DNA of 64,000 bases from Pseudomonas sp. JAI120 (GTDB lineage: Bacteria; Pseudomonadota; Gammaproteobacteria; Pseudomonadales; Pseudomonadaceae), in NCBI RefSeq assembly GCF_014207255.1, contig NZ_JACHCZ010000009.1:62001-126000 (forward strand), in the 5' to 3' direction. Positions 32,296 to 40,574 of this stretch are shown one piece after another; position 1 is the first letter of the stretch; every line of letters starts with the position of its first letter. A program made the translations under genes and the position numbers. The notes beneath the pieces were generated by a model. It searched no databases, was not told the origin of the DNA, and saw only the letters and a list, made by a program, of their open reading frames with translations.

Positions 32296-33099
32296 TTAAA
32301 CGAATCGGCAGGCAATCGACCCGAGCATGTCGTAGTCGACATGGAAGGTATCGCCAGGGTTGGCCGCCACCGGGCGGGTGAAGGAGCCACCCAGGATGAT
32401 TTGCCCGGGTTGCAGGGTGACGTCATAGGCGGCCAGTTTATTCGCGAGCCAGGCCACGCCCTTGGCCGGGTGATTGAGCACGGCGGCGGAGACGCCGGAC
32501 TCTTCGATCACGCCATTGCGGTAGAGCACCGCCGGCACCTTGCGCAAGTCGATCTCGGAGGGGCGCACGGCCCGCCCGCCCATGACCACGCCGGCGTTGG
32601 CGGCGTTGTCGGAGATGGTGTCGAACACCTTGCGGGTCGCCTTGGTGTGCGGGTCGACCTGCTGGATGCGCGCATCGATGATCTCCAGCGCCGGGATTAC
32701 CCATTCGGTGGCGTCGAGCACATCGAACACCGTCACGTTCGGCCCCTTGAGCGGTTTGCCCAGGATAAATGCCAGCTCCACCTCGACGCGCGGCACGATA
32801 AAGCGCTCGAAGGGGATGTCGGTGCCTTCATCGAAGAACATATCATCGAGCAACGCGCCGTAATCCGGCTCGGTGATGTTGGACGAGACCTGCATGGCCC
32901 GGGAGGTTAGGCCGATCTTGTGGCCGACCAGCTTGCGCCCGTCCTTGATTTTTTGCGCGACCCAGGCGCGCTGGATGGCATAGGCGTCGTCGAGGGTGAT
33001 CGCCGGGTGATCGAGGGAAAACTGGCGCACCTGCTCGCGTGAACGTTCGGCCTGGTCGAGGCGCGCGGCGGCTTGCAAAATGAGTGATTGATCAAGCAT
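32296..33099 (-). CDS. hpaH: 2-Oxo-hept-3-ene-1,7-dioate hydratase
   Basis: 267 aa of the FAH/hydratase fold (MhpD type). KLVGHKIGLTSRAMQ and VEVELAFILGKPLKG are conserved blocks with metal-binding Glu residues. It hydrates 2-oxohept-3-enedioate to give the HpaI substrate. It is 13 nt upstream of hpaI and 12 nt downstream of hpaX. Confidence 0.95.
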   Translation of the reverse strand: MLDQSLILQAAARLDQAERSREQVRQFSLDHPAITLDDAYAIQRAWVAQKIKDGRKLVGHKIGLTSRAMQVSSNITEPDYGALLDDMFFDEGTDIPFERFIVPRVEVELAFILGKPLKGPNVTVFDVLDATEWVIPALEIIDARIQQVDPHTKATRKVFDTISDNAANAGVVMGGRAVRPSEIDLRKVPAVLYRNGVIEESGVSAAVLNHPAKGVAWLANKLAAYDVTLQPGQIILGGSFTRPVAANPGDTFHVDYDMLGSIACRFV

Positions 33100-33111
33100 G
33101 GCAAGAGTCTC

Positions 33112-34416
33112 TTATTGAGGGTTGACGATGGCCGCTCGGGTGCGCAGCACCAGCAAGCCACCGAGAGCAATGAGCAGCGCCAGGACGTACAGGGCCAGGC
33201 TGGCGCTCTGGGTGGTGTCGCGCATCCAGCCGATCAGGTAGGGCGCGAAGAATGACGCGATGCTGCCGAACGAACTGATCAGGGCGATCCCGGCGGCTTG
33301 GGTGCTGTTGGACAGGAACGCCGGGGGCAGTTGCCAGAACATCGGCAACGCCGCGCTGGCGCCCATGCCGGCGAGAATCAAGCCGCCCAGCACCACGGCC
33401 GGGTTGGCGGGGGCGAGCCCGGCGATGGCAATACCGGCGGCCGACATCAGCAAGGGCACGCACAGGTGCCAGCGGCGTTCACGCTGGCGGTCGGACGAGC
33501 GCCCACAGCCAATCATGAAGAAACACCCGGCCAGGTACGGCACCGCACTGAGCAGGCCGACCTTGCCGTCGCTGCCGATGCCGGCGCCATGGATCAGCGT
33601 CGGCATCCAGAACGCCAGGGTGTTGACCGCCAGCATCACCGCGAAGTACACCGCCACCAGCAGCCACACCTGCGGGTTGCTGAGAATCGCCGAAAACGAG
33701 GTGATCGATTTGCGGTGTTCTTCCCGGTGCAGTTGCTCGCGCAGTTGTTGCTTCTGTTCCGGCGCCAGCCACTTGACCGTCTCGAAGCTGTCCGGCAAGC
33801 ACTTGAGCACCACCAGCCCGAGAAGAATCACGGGGGCGCCTTCGATGACGAACATCCATTGCCAGCCGCGCAGGCCGCCCAGGTCGTGAAAGTGTTCAAG
33901 GATGCCGCCGGAAAGCGGACCACCGATTACCCCGGCCATCGGCACTGCGATGGCAAACAGGGCGGTAACCTGAGCGCGACGGCCGGCCGGGTACCAGCGG
34001 TTTAGAAACACCAGGATGCCCGGGAAGAAACCGGCCTCGGCCACCCCCAGCAAAAAGCGCAGCACATAGAAACCCATGGCGCTGTCGATCAGGAACATGC
34101 AGGTCGACAGCACGCCCCACACCACCATCAGCGTGGCAATCCAACGCCTGGGGCCCACTCGGTCCAGGGCCATGTTGCTGGGCACGCCGAACAGCGCGTA
34201 GGCCACGAAGAACAGGCCGGCGCCGAAGCCATAGACGGTGTCGCTGAAGTTCAAGTCCGCGCTCATCTGCATCTTGGCGAAGCCGATGTTGATGCGATCG
34301 AGATGGGCGAAGAGGTAGCAGATCAGCAACAACGGCATCAGCCGCCAGGTGATGGTGCTGTGAGTACGGTCGCGTGCGACCTGGCCGAGGTTGTCGGCGG
34401 TATGGGCTGTGCTCAT
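33112..34416 (-). CDS. hpaX: 4-Hydroxyphenylacetate permease (MFS)
   Basis: 434 aa, 12 membrane segments, ACS-family MFS. LFAHLDRINIGFAKMQM is the helix-1 signature of this family and MALDRVGPRRWIA the loop 2-3 motif. It resembles E. coli W HpaX, a 4-HPA importer. Here it lies inside the operon between hpaF and hpaH, whereas in E. coli hpaX follows hpaI. Confidence 0.88.
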   Translation of the reverse strand: MSTAHTADNLGQVARDRTHSTITWRLMPLLLICYLFAHLDRINIGFAKMQMSADLNFSDTVYGFGAGLFFVAYALFGVPSNMALDRVGPRRWIATLMVVWGVLSTCMFLIDSAMGFYVLRFLLGVAEAGFFPGILVFLNRWYPAGRRAQVTALFAIAVPMAGVIGGPLSGGILEHFHDLGGLRGWQWMFVIEGAPVILLGLVVLKCLPDSFETVKWLAPEQKQQLREQLHREEHRKSITSFSAILSNPQVWLLVAVYFAVMLAVNTLAFWMPTLIHGAGIGSDGKVGLLSAVPYLAGCFFMIGCGRSSDRQRERRWHLCVPLLMSAAGIAIAGLAPANPAVVLGGLILAGMGASAALPMFWQLPPAFLSNSTQAAGIALISSFGSIASFFAPYLIGWMRDTTQSASLALYVLALLIALGGLLVLRTRAAIVNPQ

Positions 34417-34467
34417 GGTTTTATACTTTTTATCTGAGAGGCCGAGGGTGTGAACGGGCAGGGTGTC

Positions 34468-34860
34468 TTAACCGACCTGCGCCTTGAGGAACGCATGCAC
34501 GTTGTTCTGCTTGAAGTTGAGTTGCTCGTGCAGTTCGATCATTTCAAACGACAAGGCCAGCAGGCGCTGGGCCTGAAGATCGGCGAAGTGCTGGGTGATG
34601 ACCTCGAACAGGCGCTCGGCGACGTGCTGCCGTGTCGCCAGGTCGCGGCCATGGCCGACCTTCAACGTCATGTGCACGAAGGCGTAGTCATGCTTGCCGT
34701 CGGCCATGCGCCAGGTGTCCAGGCGCACGCCACGGCTGCGGATGCCGCCCAGGGGAAACACGCCGCTGTCGCCCAGGCTGGCGTGGACTTTTTCGAACAG
34801 GCCCGGCAGGTCTGCCTGCTGTTCGATGTTGTCGGTGTATTCAGCGATGAAGTGGGGCAT
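34468..34860 (-). CDS. hpaF: 5-Carboxymethyl-2-hydroxymuconate Delta-isomerase
   Basis: 130 aa, tautomerase superfamily. The protein starts M-P, so Pro1 after Met removal is the catalytic base; PHFIAEYTDN is typical of CHMI. It isomerises CHM before decarboxylation by HpaG. It lies between hpaD and hpaX in the operon. Confidence 0.94.
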   Translation of the reverse strand: MPHFIAEYTDNIEQQADLPGLFEKVHASLGDSGVFPLGGIRSRGVRLDTWRMADGKHDYAFVHMTLKVGHGRDLATRQHVAERLFEVITQHFADLQAQRLLALSFEMIELHEQLNFKQNNVHAFLKAQVG

Positions 34861-34905
34861 GAACGGCTCCTTCAGGCCGCGCGGGGATGCCGCGCGGCCA
34901 TGCGG

Positions 34906-35763
34906 TCAAACAGGGAAAATGGCGTTGATCTGCCCGGTGCCCGAGCTACCGAAAGGCGCGGTGATGATCTCGGCCGGCTTGTCGTAGTCCGGCCCGCCGA
35001 GCAAACCCAGGAGCATGGCGGTGTCGTGCATCTTGCCTTCGCCAAAGCAATGCTCGGCGTAGTCCGGGAGCATGGCGCAGAACTCTTTCCAGCGGCCCTG
35101 GCGCCACAGTTCCACCACATGCAGGTCGACCTGTTTGTCGAACTCGCGCGTCCAGTTATGGATATTGGCTTCGGCATTGCGGTCGTCGGAGAAACGGTGC
35201 GACAGCGACCCCGAGGCCAGCACCACGACTTTGCGGTCGCTCTTCTCGATGGCCCGGCGCACGGCGGCGCCGAAGGTGAAGCTGTCTTGCAGGCGATGCC
35301 AGGCACACCAGGCGGCAATCGAAACGACGTTGAATGTCTGCTCGTCCGGTACGCCCATGTGCATGTAGCGCATCGGTACCAGGGTGCCGTATTCCAGTTC
35401 CAGGCTCGGGATGTTGTGGGCCAGGGTGCGCACGTCGGCGGCGTTGGCCTCGGCGGCGATCAGCTCGCCCAGCTCCGGGCAGCCGGGGTATTCGTACGCC
35501 ATGTTCTTGATGAAGTGCGGCAGTTCGTTACTGGTGTAGATGCCTTTGAAGTGCTTGCCGCTGTTGACGTGATAGGCGCTGTTGACCAGCCAGTGCACGT
35601 CGAACACCACGGCGGTATCGGCGCCCAGCTCGCGGGCGCGCCGACCGATTTCCTTGTGCCCGGCAATCGCCGCTTCGCGGCAGCCGTGGTGCTTGCCAGG
35701 CAGCTCCGACAAATACATCGAGGGAACGTGACAGATTTTCGCCGCCAGGACGACTTCGCCCAT
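34906..35763 (-). CDS. hpaD: 3,4-Dihydroxyphenylacetate 2,3-dioxygenase
   Basis: 285 aa class III (LigB-type) extradiol dioxygenase. KICHVPSMYLSE and VVFDVHWLVN contain the iron-binding His residues, SGSLSHRFSDD a conserved active-site loop. It opens the homoprotocatechuate ring between C2 and C3 to CHMS. It follows hpaE by 50 nt. The leader has AAGAAAACAACAACAAT (minus, 35779-35795), a strong Crc-type motif, just before an AGGAG. Confidence 0.96.
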   Translation of the reverse strand: MGEVVLAAKICHVPSMYLSELPGKHHGCREAAIAGHKEIGRRARELGADTAVVFDVHWLVNSAYHVNSGKHFKGIYTSNELPHFIKNMAYEYPGCPELGELIAAEANAADVRTLAHNIPSLELEYGTLVPMRYMHMGVPDEQTFNVVSIAAWCAWHRLQDSFTFGAAVRRAIEKSDRKVVVLASGSLSHRFSDDRNAEANIHNWTREFDKQVDLHVVELWRQGRWKEFCAMLPDYAEHCFGEGKMHDTAMLLGLLGGPDYDKPAEIITAPFGSSGTGQINAIFPV

Positions 35764-35778
35764 GATGATTCTCCTGAA

Positions 35779-35795
35779 ATTGTTGTTGTTTTCTT
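35779..35795 (-). promoter_or_regulatory. Crc/Hfq-type A-rich leader of hpaD
   Basis: AAGAAAACAACAACAAT on the minus strand, 15 nt before the hpaD ATG, has the AAnAAnAA pattern. Placed in the ring-cleavage gene leader, it would throttle the pathway when preferred carbon sources are present. Confidence 0.5.
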
Positions 35796-35813
35796 AGGGG
35801 CTTCGGGTGTTGC

Positions 35814-37274
35814 TCAGAGGCCCCAGCGTGGAATGTGATGGCTGCCCATCGAGATACACACGTTCTTGATCTCAGCGAACACCTCAAAGCTGTACTGGCC
35901 GCCTTCACGGCCGGTGCCGGAGCCCTTCACACCGCCGAACGGCTGGCGCAGGTCGCGCACGTTCTGGCTATTGATGAATACCATGCCCGCTTCGATGCCA
36001 TAGGCCAGACGATGCGCTTTGCCGATGTCCTGGGTCCAGATGTAAGACGCCAGGCCGTACTCGGTGGCGTTGGCCAGCTGCAGCGCTTCGGCTTCGTCCT
36101 TGAACGGAATCAGGCACACCACCGGGCCGAAGATTTCTTCCTGGGCGATACGCATATTGTTGTTCACGTCAGCGAACACCGTGGGCTGGATGAACTGGCC
36201 TTTGCTCAGGTGCGCCGCCAGGTTGGCCGGGCGCTCCAGGCCACCGGCGAGGAGGGTGGCGCCTTCTTCGAGGCCGATCTTGATGTAGCCGGTGACCTTG
36301 TCGTAATGGGCCTGGGTGATCATCGAGCCGACCTGGGTTTTCGGGTCTTGCGGGTCACCGACGATCAGGCGTTTGGCGCGCGCGGCGAACTCGGCGACGA
36401 ACTGCGGGTACACACTTTCCTGGATAAAGATCCGGCTGCCGGCGGTGCAGCGTTCGCCGTTGAGCGAGAAGATGGTGAACAGCGCGGCGTCGAGGGCACG
36501 TTCCAGATCGGCATCTTCGAAGATCAGCACCGGCGACTTGCCGCCCAGTTCCATGGAGTACTTTTTCAGCCCGGCGGTCTGCATGATCTTCTTGCCGGTG
36601 GCGGTGCCGCCGGTGAATGAAATCGCGCGTACATCGGGGTGGCGCACCAGGGCGTCACCGGCGGTCGCGCCGTAACCCTGGATGACGTTGAGCACGCCTT
36701 TTGGAATGCCGGCCTCCACCGCCAGGCGCCCCAGTTCATTGGCGGTCAGCGGCGACAGCTCGGACATTTTCAGCACGGCGGTATTGCCCAGGGCCAGGCA
36801 TGGCGCGGTCTTCCAGGTGGCCGTCATGAACGGCACGTTCCATGGCGAGACCAGCGCGCAGACACCCACCGGCTGGTACAGGGTGTAGTTGAGCATCTGG
36901 TTATCGACCGGGTAGCTGTGGCCGTCCATGCGCGTGCAGACTTCGGCGAAAAAGTCGAAGTTGTGCGAGGCGCGGGGAATCAATACGTTTTTGGTCTGGT
37001 GGATCGGCAGGCCGGTGTCGAGGGTTTCCAGTTCGGCCAGGTGCGGCACGTTCTGTTCGATCAGTTCACCTAGCTTGCGCATCAAGCGCGCACGTTCCTT
37101 GGCCGGGGTGCCGGCCCATTTCGGGAAGGCTTCCTTGGCTGCGGCCACGGCTTGCGCGACTTCCTCGGCACCGCCGCTGGCCACTTCGCCGATGGCTTCG
37201 CCGGTGGCCGGGTTGTAGTTGACGAACACGTCTTTGCTTTCGACCTCACGGCCGTTGATCCAATGTTTGATCAT
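35814..37274 (-). CDS. hpaE: 5-Carboxymethyl-2-hydroxymuconate semialdehyde dehydrogenase
   Basis: 486 aa NAD-dependent aldehyde dehydrogenase. MELGGKSPVLIFEDADL contains the base Glu, NGERCTAGSRIFIQ the nucleophilic Cys, and QPFGGVKGSGTGREGG is near the end. It oxidises CHMS, the HpaD product, to CHM. It is located 5 nt after hpaG2. Confidence 0.95.
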   Translation of the reverse strand: MIKHWINGREVESKDVFVNYNPATGEAIGEVASGGAEEVAQAVAAAKEAFPKWAGTPAKERARLMRKLGELIEQNVPHLAELETLDTGLPIHQTKNVLIPRASHNFDFFAEVCTRMDGHSYPVDNQMLNYTLYQPVGVCALVSPWNVPFMTATWKTAPCLALGNTAVLKMSELSPLTANELGRLAVEAGIPKGVLNVIQGYGATAGDALVRHPDVRAISFTGGTATGKKIMQTAGLKKYSMELGGKSPVLIFEDADLERALDAALFTIFSLNGERCTAGSRIFIQESVYPQFVAEFAARAKRLIVGDPQDPKTQVGSMITQAHYDKVTGYIKIGLEEGATLLAGGLERPANLAAHLSKGQFIQPTVFADVNNNMRIAQEEIFGPVVCLIPFKDEAEALQLANATEYGLASYIWTQDIGKAHRLAYGIEAGMVFINSQNVRDLRQPFGGVKGSGTGREGGQYSFEVFAEIKNVCISMGSHHIPRWGL

Positions 37275-37279
37275 GCTGC

Positions 37280-38050
37280 TTAAGCCTCTTTACGGGCGCT
37301 GAAGAACGCCGCTTCGCTGACAATTCGGTTCACCAGGCGGCCTACGCCTTCGACTTCCACAATCACTTCATCGCCAGGCACGACGTCCGCCAGGCCTTCG
37401 GGCGTGCCGGTGGCGATCATGTCGCCGGGTTGCAAGGTCATGAAGCTGGACAGGTATTCGATCAGGTAGGGAATGTCGAAAATCATGTCCTGGGTGCTGC
37501 CTTCCTGGCGCAGCTCGCCGTTGATCCAGGTGCGCAGTTTCAGGTTGCCTGGGTCCGGCACATCGGCTACATCGACGATCCACGGGCCGACAGGCGTGGT
37601 GGCGTCGCGGTTTTTCACGCGCAGGTTGGGCCGGTAGTAATTTTCCAGGTAGTCGCGAATGGCGTAGTCGTTGCACACCGTGTAGCCCGCCAGGTAATCC
37701 AGGGCGTCTTCGCGCTTGACGTTGCGCGCCGGCTTGCCGATGACGGCCACCAGTTCGCACTCGTAGTGCATGTAGGCGACGTTATCCGGGCGCCAGGTCA
37801 CCTGGTTGTGGCCGGTGTACGTGCCCACGGACTTGATGAAGGCCAGCGGTTCGGTCGGCGGCTTGAAAGCCAGTTCAGCGGCGTGGTCGGCATAGTTCAG
37901 GCCCAGGGCGAACATGCTGCCGGTCGCCGGTGGCAGCCATTGCACCTGGTCTTCGGCCAGCAGGCGGCCGTCAGCCAGGCGTACGGCGTTTTCAGCTTCG
38001 ACCTGTACCGAATGGACTTCACCTTCAAAGCGAATACGGGCGTGTTTCAT
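37280..38050 (-). CDS. hpaG2: HpaG C-terminal-type subunit (isomerase/decarboxylase)
   Basis: 256 aa, FAH fold. MFALGLNYADHAAEL, YECELVAVIGKPARNVKREDALDYLAGYTVCNDY and GDMIATGTPEG carry the substrate loop and metal-binding Glu/Asp residues. In E. coli HpaG is one bifunctional ~430-aa chain; here the halves are separate genes. With HpaG1 it decarboxylates 5-oxo-pent-3-ene-1,2,5-tricarboxylate and isomerises the product. Its ATG overlaps the hpaG1 stop by 4 nt (ATGA), so the subunits are translationally coupled. Confidence 0.92.
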   Translation of the reverse strand: MKHARIRFEGEVHSVQVEAENAVRLADGRLLAEDQVQWLPPATGSMFALGLNYADHAAELAFKPPTEPLAFIKSVGTYTGHNQVTWRPDNVAYMHYECELVAVIGKPARNVKREDALDYLAGYTVCNDYAIRDYLENYYRPNLRVKNRDATTPVGPWIVDVADVPDPGNLKLRTWINGELRQEGSTQDMIFDIPYLIEYLSSFMTLQPGDMIATGTPEGLADVVPGDEVIVEVEGVGRLVNRIVSEAAFFSARKEA

Positions 38051-38715
38051 GAGAGCTCCTCCGCCTTGATGTGATTGACCAGGCGGCCCAGGCCACTGAT
38101 CTCGACCTCCACGGTGTCGCCAGGCTGCACATCCACCCGGCCTTCGGGAGTGCCGGTTATCAGCACATCGCCCGCGTGCAGGGTCATGAATTCGCTGATC
38201 TCGGCGATCAGCAATGGAATGTTGCGCACGAAGTTGGCCGTGGTGTTTTGCTGGCGAATCTCGCCGTTGACGTACAGGGTGATCGCGAGATTGTGCGGGT
38301 TCGAGACCTGCGCCGTGGGTATCAGCTCGGGCCCGATGGCGCAGAAACCATCGCGGCATTTGGCTTTGACGGCGGGGCGGTAGTAGCTGTCTTCCGGCAG
38401 GCTGAACTCATTGACGAGGGTGTAGCCGGCCACGTAATCGAGGGCTTCGGCCGGGCTGACGCGGCTGGCGCTCTTGCCCATGACCACCCCCAATGCCGGC
38501 CCAGGCTGCAAGCGTTCGCCCTGGCCTGGATGCACCACCTCGGCGCCGTGCTGGTTGCGGGTGTTGGGCGTCTTGATGAACAGCACCGGTTTGACCGGCG
38601 GTTTCTGATACGGCGGCTGTTCGAACTCGGCGAGGCGCTGCTTGAGCAGCCCCTGGTAGTTCAGTGCGACACCAAAAAGGGTGCCAGTCGCGACGTCATG
38701 CAAGGCGCGGCTCAT
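38047..38715 (-). CDS. hpaG1: HpaG N-terminal-type subunit (isomerase/decarboxylase)
   Basis: 222 aa, FAH fold; GTLFGVALNYQGLLKQRL, ALDYVAGYTLVNEF and GDVLITGTPEGRVDVQPGD mirror HpaG2. It is the first gene of the eight-gene operon hpaG1-G2-E-D-F-X-H-I. The ATG at 38715 has AGGAG 6 nt upstream. The promoter just upstream contains paired GTTAAC elements and a well-formed -35/-10. Confidence 0.92.
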   Translation of the reverse strand: MSRALHDVATGTLFGVALNYQGLLKQRLAEFEQPPYQKPPVKPVLFIKTPNTRNQHGAEVVHPGQGERLQPGPALGVVMGKSASRVSPAEALDYVAGYTLVNEFSLPEDSYYRPAVKAKCRDGFCAIGPELIPTAQVSNPHNLAITLYVNGEIRQQNTTANFVRNIPLLIAEISEFMTLHAGDVLITGTPEGRVDVQPGDTVEVEISGLGRLVNHIKAEELS

Positions 38716-38759
38716 GCTTTCTCCTGGCAGAGCCGTGGGGGCCCTGTATTTAGTTAATG

Positions 38760-38796
38760 TGTTAACAGTTATAATTAAGATGTTAACTATCGTCAA
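38760..38796 (-). promoter_or_regulatory. hpaG1 promoter with two HpaR-type operators
   Basis: On the minus strand TTGACG (38791-38796) is separated by 17 bp from TATAAC (38768-38773). TGTTAACTA (38781-38789) lies in the spacer and the palindrome TGTTAACA (38760-38767) lies just past the -10. The two GTTAAC cores are 21 bp apart, on the same DNA face. This is the expected layout for steric repression by HpaR. Confidence 0.7.
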
Positions 38797-38870
38797 GGGT
38801 GGCAGACTGTTTGTGCGGTGGTTGTGCCGCCCAAATCGGTGCAGGATGAGCGCTGCTGCACTGCAGCAAT

Positions 38871-38885
38871 CACAATAAAAACGAG
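38871..38885 (+). promoter_or_regulatory. A-rich hpaA leader
   Basis: CACAATAAAAACGAG ends 9 nt before the hpaA ATG; a possible Hfq/Crc target and partial ribosome site. Confidence 0.35.
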
Positions 38886-38894
38886 TAGCGTGCG

Positions 38895-39800
38895 ATGAGC
38901 GACCGTCAACCCATCCCGAACATCAACATTGGCCAGGTGTACGACCAGCGCTACAGCGACGCTGAAGTCCACTACGACAAACTGGCGAACCTGGCGGATT
39001 TCTTCGGGCGCAACATGCCCGTTCACCGGCATGACCGGTTTTTCCAGGTTCACTACGTAAAAAGCGGCACCGTGCGCGTGTACCTGGACGACCAGCAATA
39101 CGTCGAATCCGGGCCGATGTTCTTCCTCACGCCACCCACGGTCCCGCACTCGTTTGTGACCGAGGCCGACAGTGACGGGCACGTGCTGACGGTGCGTCAG
39201 CAGCTGGTGTGGCAACTGATCGAAGCCGACGCCAGCCTGGCACCGGCCGGTGCGCAATTGCCGGCCGCGTGTGTCGCCCTGGCGCAGTTGGAGCCGCAAT
39301 ACGCGGGGGATATCCGCCGCTTGGATTATCTGTTCGAGGAACTGAGCGAAGAAGTGAAAGCCCAGCGTTCCGGGCGCAGCGCGGCCCTGGACAGCCTGAC
39401 GCGGTTGATCATGATCAGCCTGTTGCGGCTGTGCTCCCACTCGTTGAAAGCCACGCCCGCCAGGCACGAAGACTTGAAAATCTTCCACCGCTTCAATGAG
39501 CTGATCGAAGTGCACTATCAGCAACACTGGCCGTTGTCGCGGTATGCCCAGGGCATTGGGGTGACAGAAGCACGGCTCAACGATGTATGCCGACGTATTG
39601 CCGACTTGCCGTCCAAGCGCCTGATCCTGGAGCGCCTGATGCAGGAAGCCAAGCGCCTGCTGCTGTTTACCGGGAGCTCGGCCAACGAGATCTGCTATCA
39701 GTTGGGGTTCAAGGATCCGGCCTATTTCAGTCGTTTTTTCCAGCGTTACGCACAGCTCACGCCGGGGGAGTACCGCCAGCGCCAATCGGGTTTGCGTTGA
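38895..39800 (+). CDS. hpaA: HpaA, AraC-family activator of 4-HPA hydroxylase genes
   Basis: 301 aa. The N-terminal cupin sensor (NMPVHRHDRFFQVHYVKSGTVRVYLDDQQYVESGPMFFLTPPTVPHSFV) and C-terminal double HTH (LSRYAQGIGVTEARLNDVCRRIADLPSKRL; EICYQLGFKDPAYFSRFFQRYAQLTPGEYR) match E. coli HpaA, which binds 4-HPA and activates hpaBC. It is divergent from hpaG1. The oxygenase/reductase genes it presumably controls are 20 kb away at 18.1-20.3 kb. Confidence 0.92.
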   Translation: MSDRQPIPNINIGQVYDQRYSDAEVHYDKLANLADFFGRNMPVHRHDRFFQVHYVKSGTVRVYLDDQQYVESGPMFFLTPPTVPHSFVTEADSDGHVLTVRQQLVWQLIEADASLAPAGAQLPAACVALAQLEPQYAGDIRRLDYLFEELSEEVKAQRSGRSAALDSLTRLIMISLLRLCSHSLKATPARHEDLKIFHRFNELIEVHYQQHWPLSRYAQGIGVTEARLNDVCRRIADLPSKRLILERLMQEAKRLLLFTGSSANEICYQLGFKDPAYFSRFFQRYAQLTPGEYRQRQSGLR

Positions 39801-39983
39801 GCCAGGCATAGGGGCTTCGCGCCTTGGTCTTGTTGATCTTGTAGGGATCATCATGCGCATCGGCGCGCCGCGACAGAATGGCTTTTACGCGGAACCGATT
39901 GTACTTTTCACAGCGCCAACGCCGCTTGCAGCCGCTGGCCGGCGACACTAAGCTGCCGACTCGCCCATTCAAGTGGTGCCGTC

Positions 39984-40406
39984 ATGGCCAACCCCAGACC
40001 TTCGCTGACACTGACCCTGCTGCAAGCCCGTGAAGCCGCAATGGCTTTCTTCCGCCCGGCCCTGAACAAGCATGAACTGACTGAGCAACAGTGGCGGGTC
40101 ATTCGCATCCTGCGCCAGCAGGGCGAACTCGAAAGCCATCAGCTCGCCCAGCAGGCCTGCATCCTCAAGCCGAGCATGACCGGTGTGCTGACCCGCCTGG
40201 AGCGCGACGGCCTGGTGCGTCGGCAGAAGTCCAGCCAGGACCAACGCCGGGTATTTGTGGGCCTCACCGAGCGCGGCCAGCAATGCTTCGTCTCCATGAG
40301 TGAGGGCATGGAAAGCAACTACCAGAAAATCGAAGAGCAGTTTGGCGCCGAGAAAATGGAGCAGTTGCTGGGCTTGCTCAATGAGTTGAAAAACATCAAG
40401 CCTTGA
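39984..40406 (+). CDS. HpaR paralogue, MarR family (copy 2)
   Basis: 140 aa, collinear with HpaR copy 1 and about two-thirds identical. Recognition-helix segments CILKPSMTGVL and QDQRRV are the same, while the effector-pocket and C-terminal helices differ more. It is downstream of hpaA on the same strand (183-nt gap), at the opposite end of the hpa cluster from copy 1. No TGTTAACTA site is seen before it. It may answer a different inducer at the same operators. Confidence 0.88.
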   Translation: MANPRPSLTLTLLQAREAAMAFFRPALNKHELTEQQWRVIRILRQQGELESHQLAQQACILKPSMTGVLTRLERDGLVRRQKSSQDQRRVFVGLTERGQQCFVSMSEGMESNYQKIEEQFGAEKMEQLLGLLNELKNIKP

Positions 40407-40574
40407 ACAGGCAAAAATTTCATTAATAGGTGAACGTCTTTGTCCGTGGATGGCATCGCGGTCGCGAATCCTTACTATCCATTTTCGGCACACCTGCACG
40501 AGCTGCTCTGGGTTCGGAATGGAACTTGCGTGCGATATGACCTGTAAGCCTTGCAACTGAAAAAGGTTGGGTCA

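Noticed and set aside
39757..39972. Small minus-strand frame (71 codons) after hpaA
   Set aside because: No ribosome site, overlaps the hpaA 3' end, and no family recognised; I could not exclude a short gene remnant.
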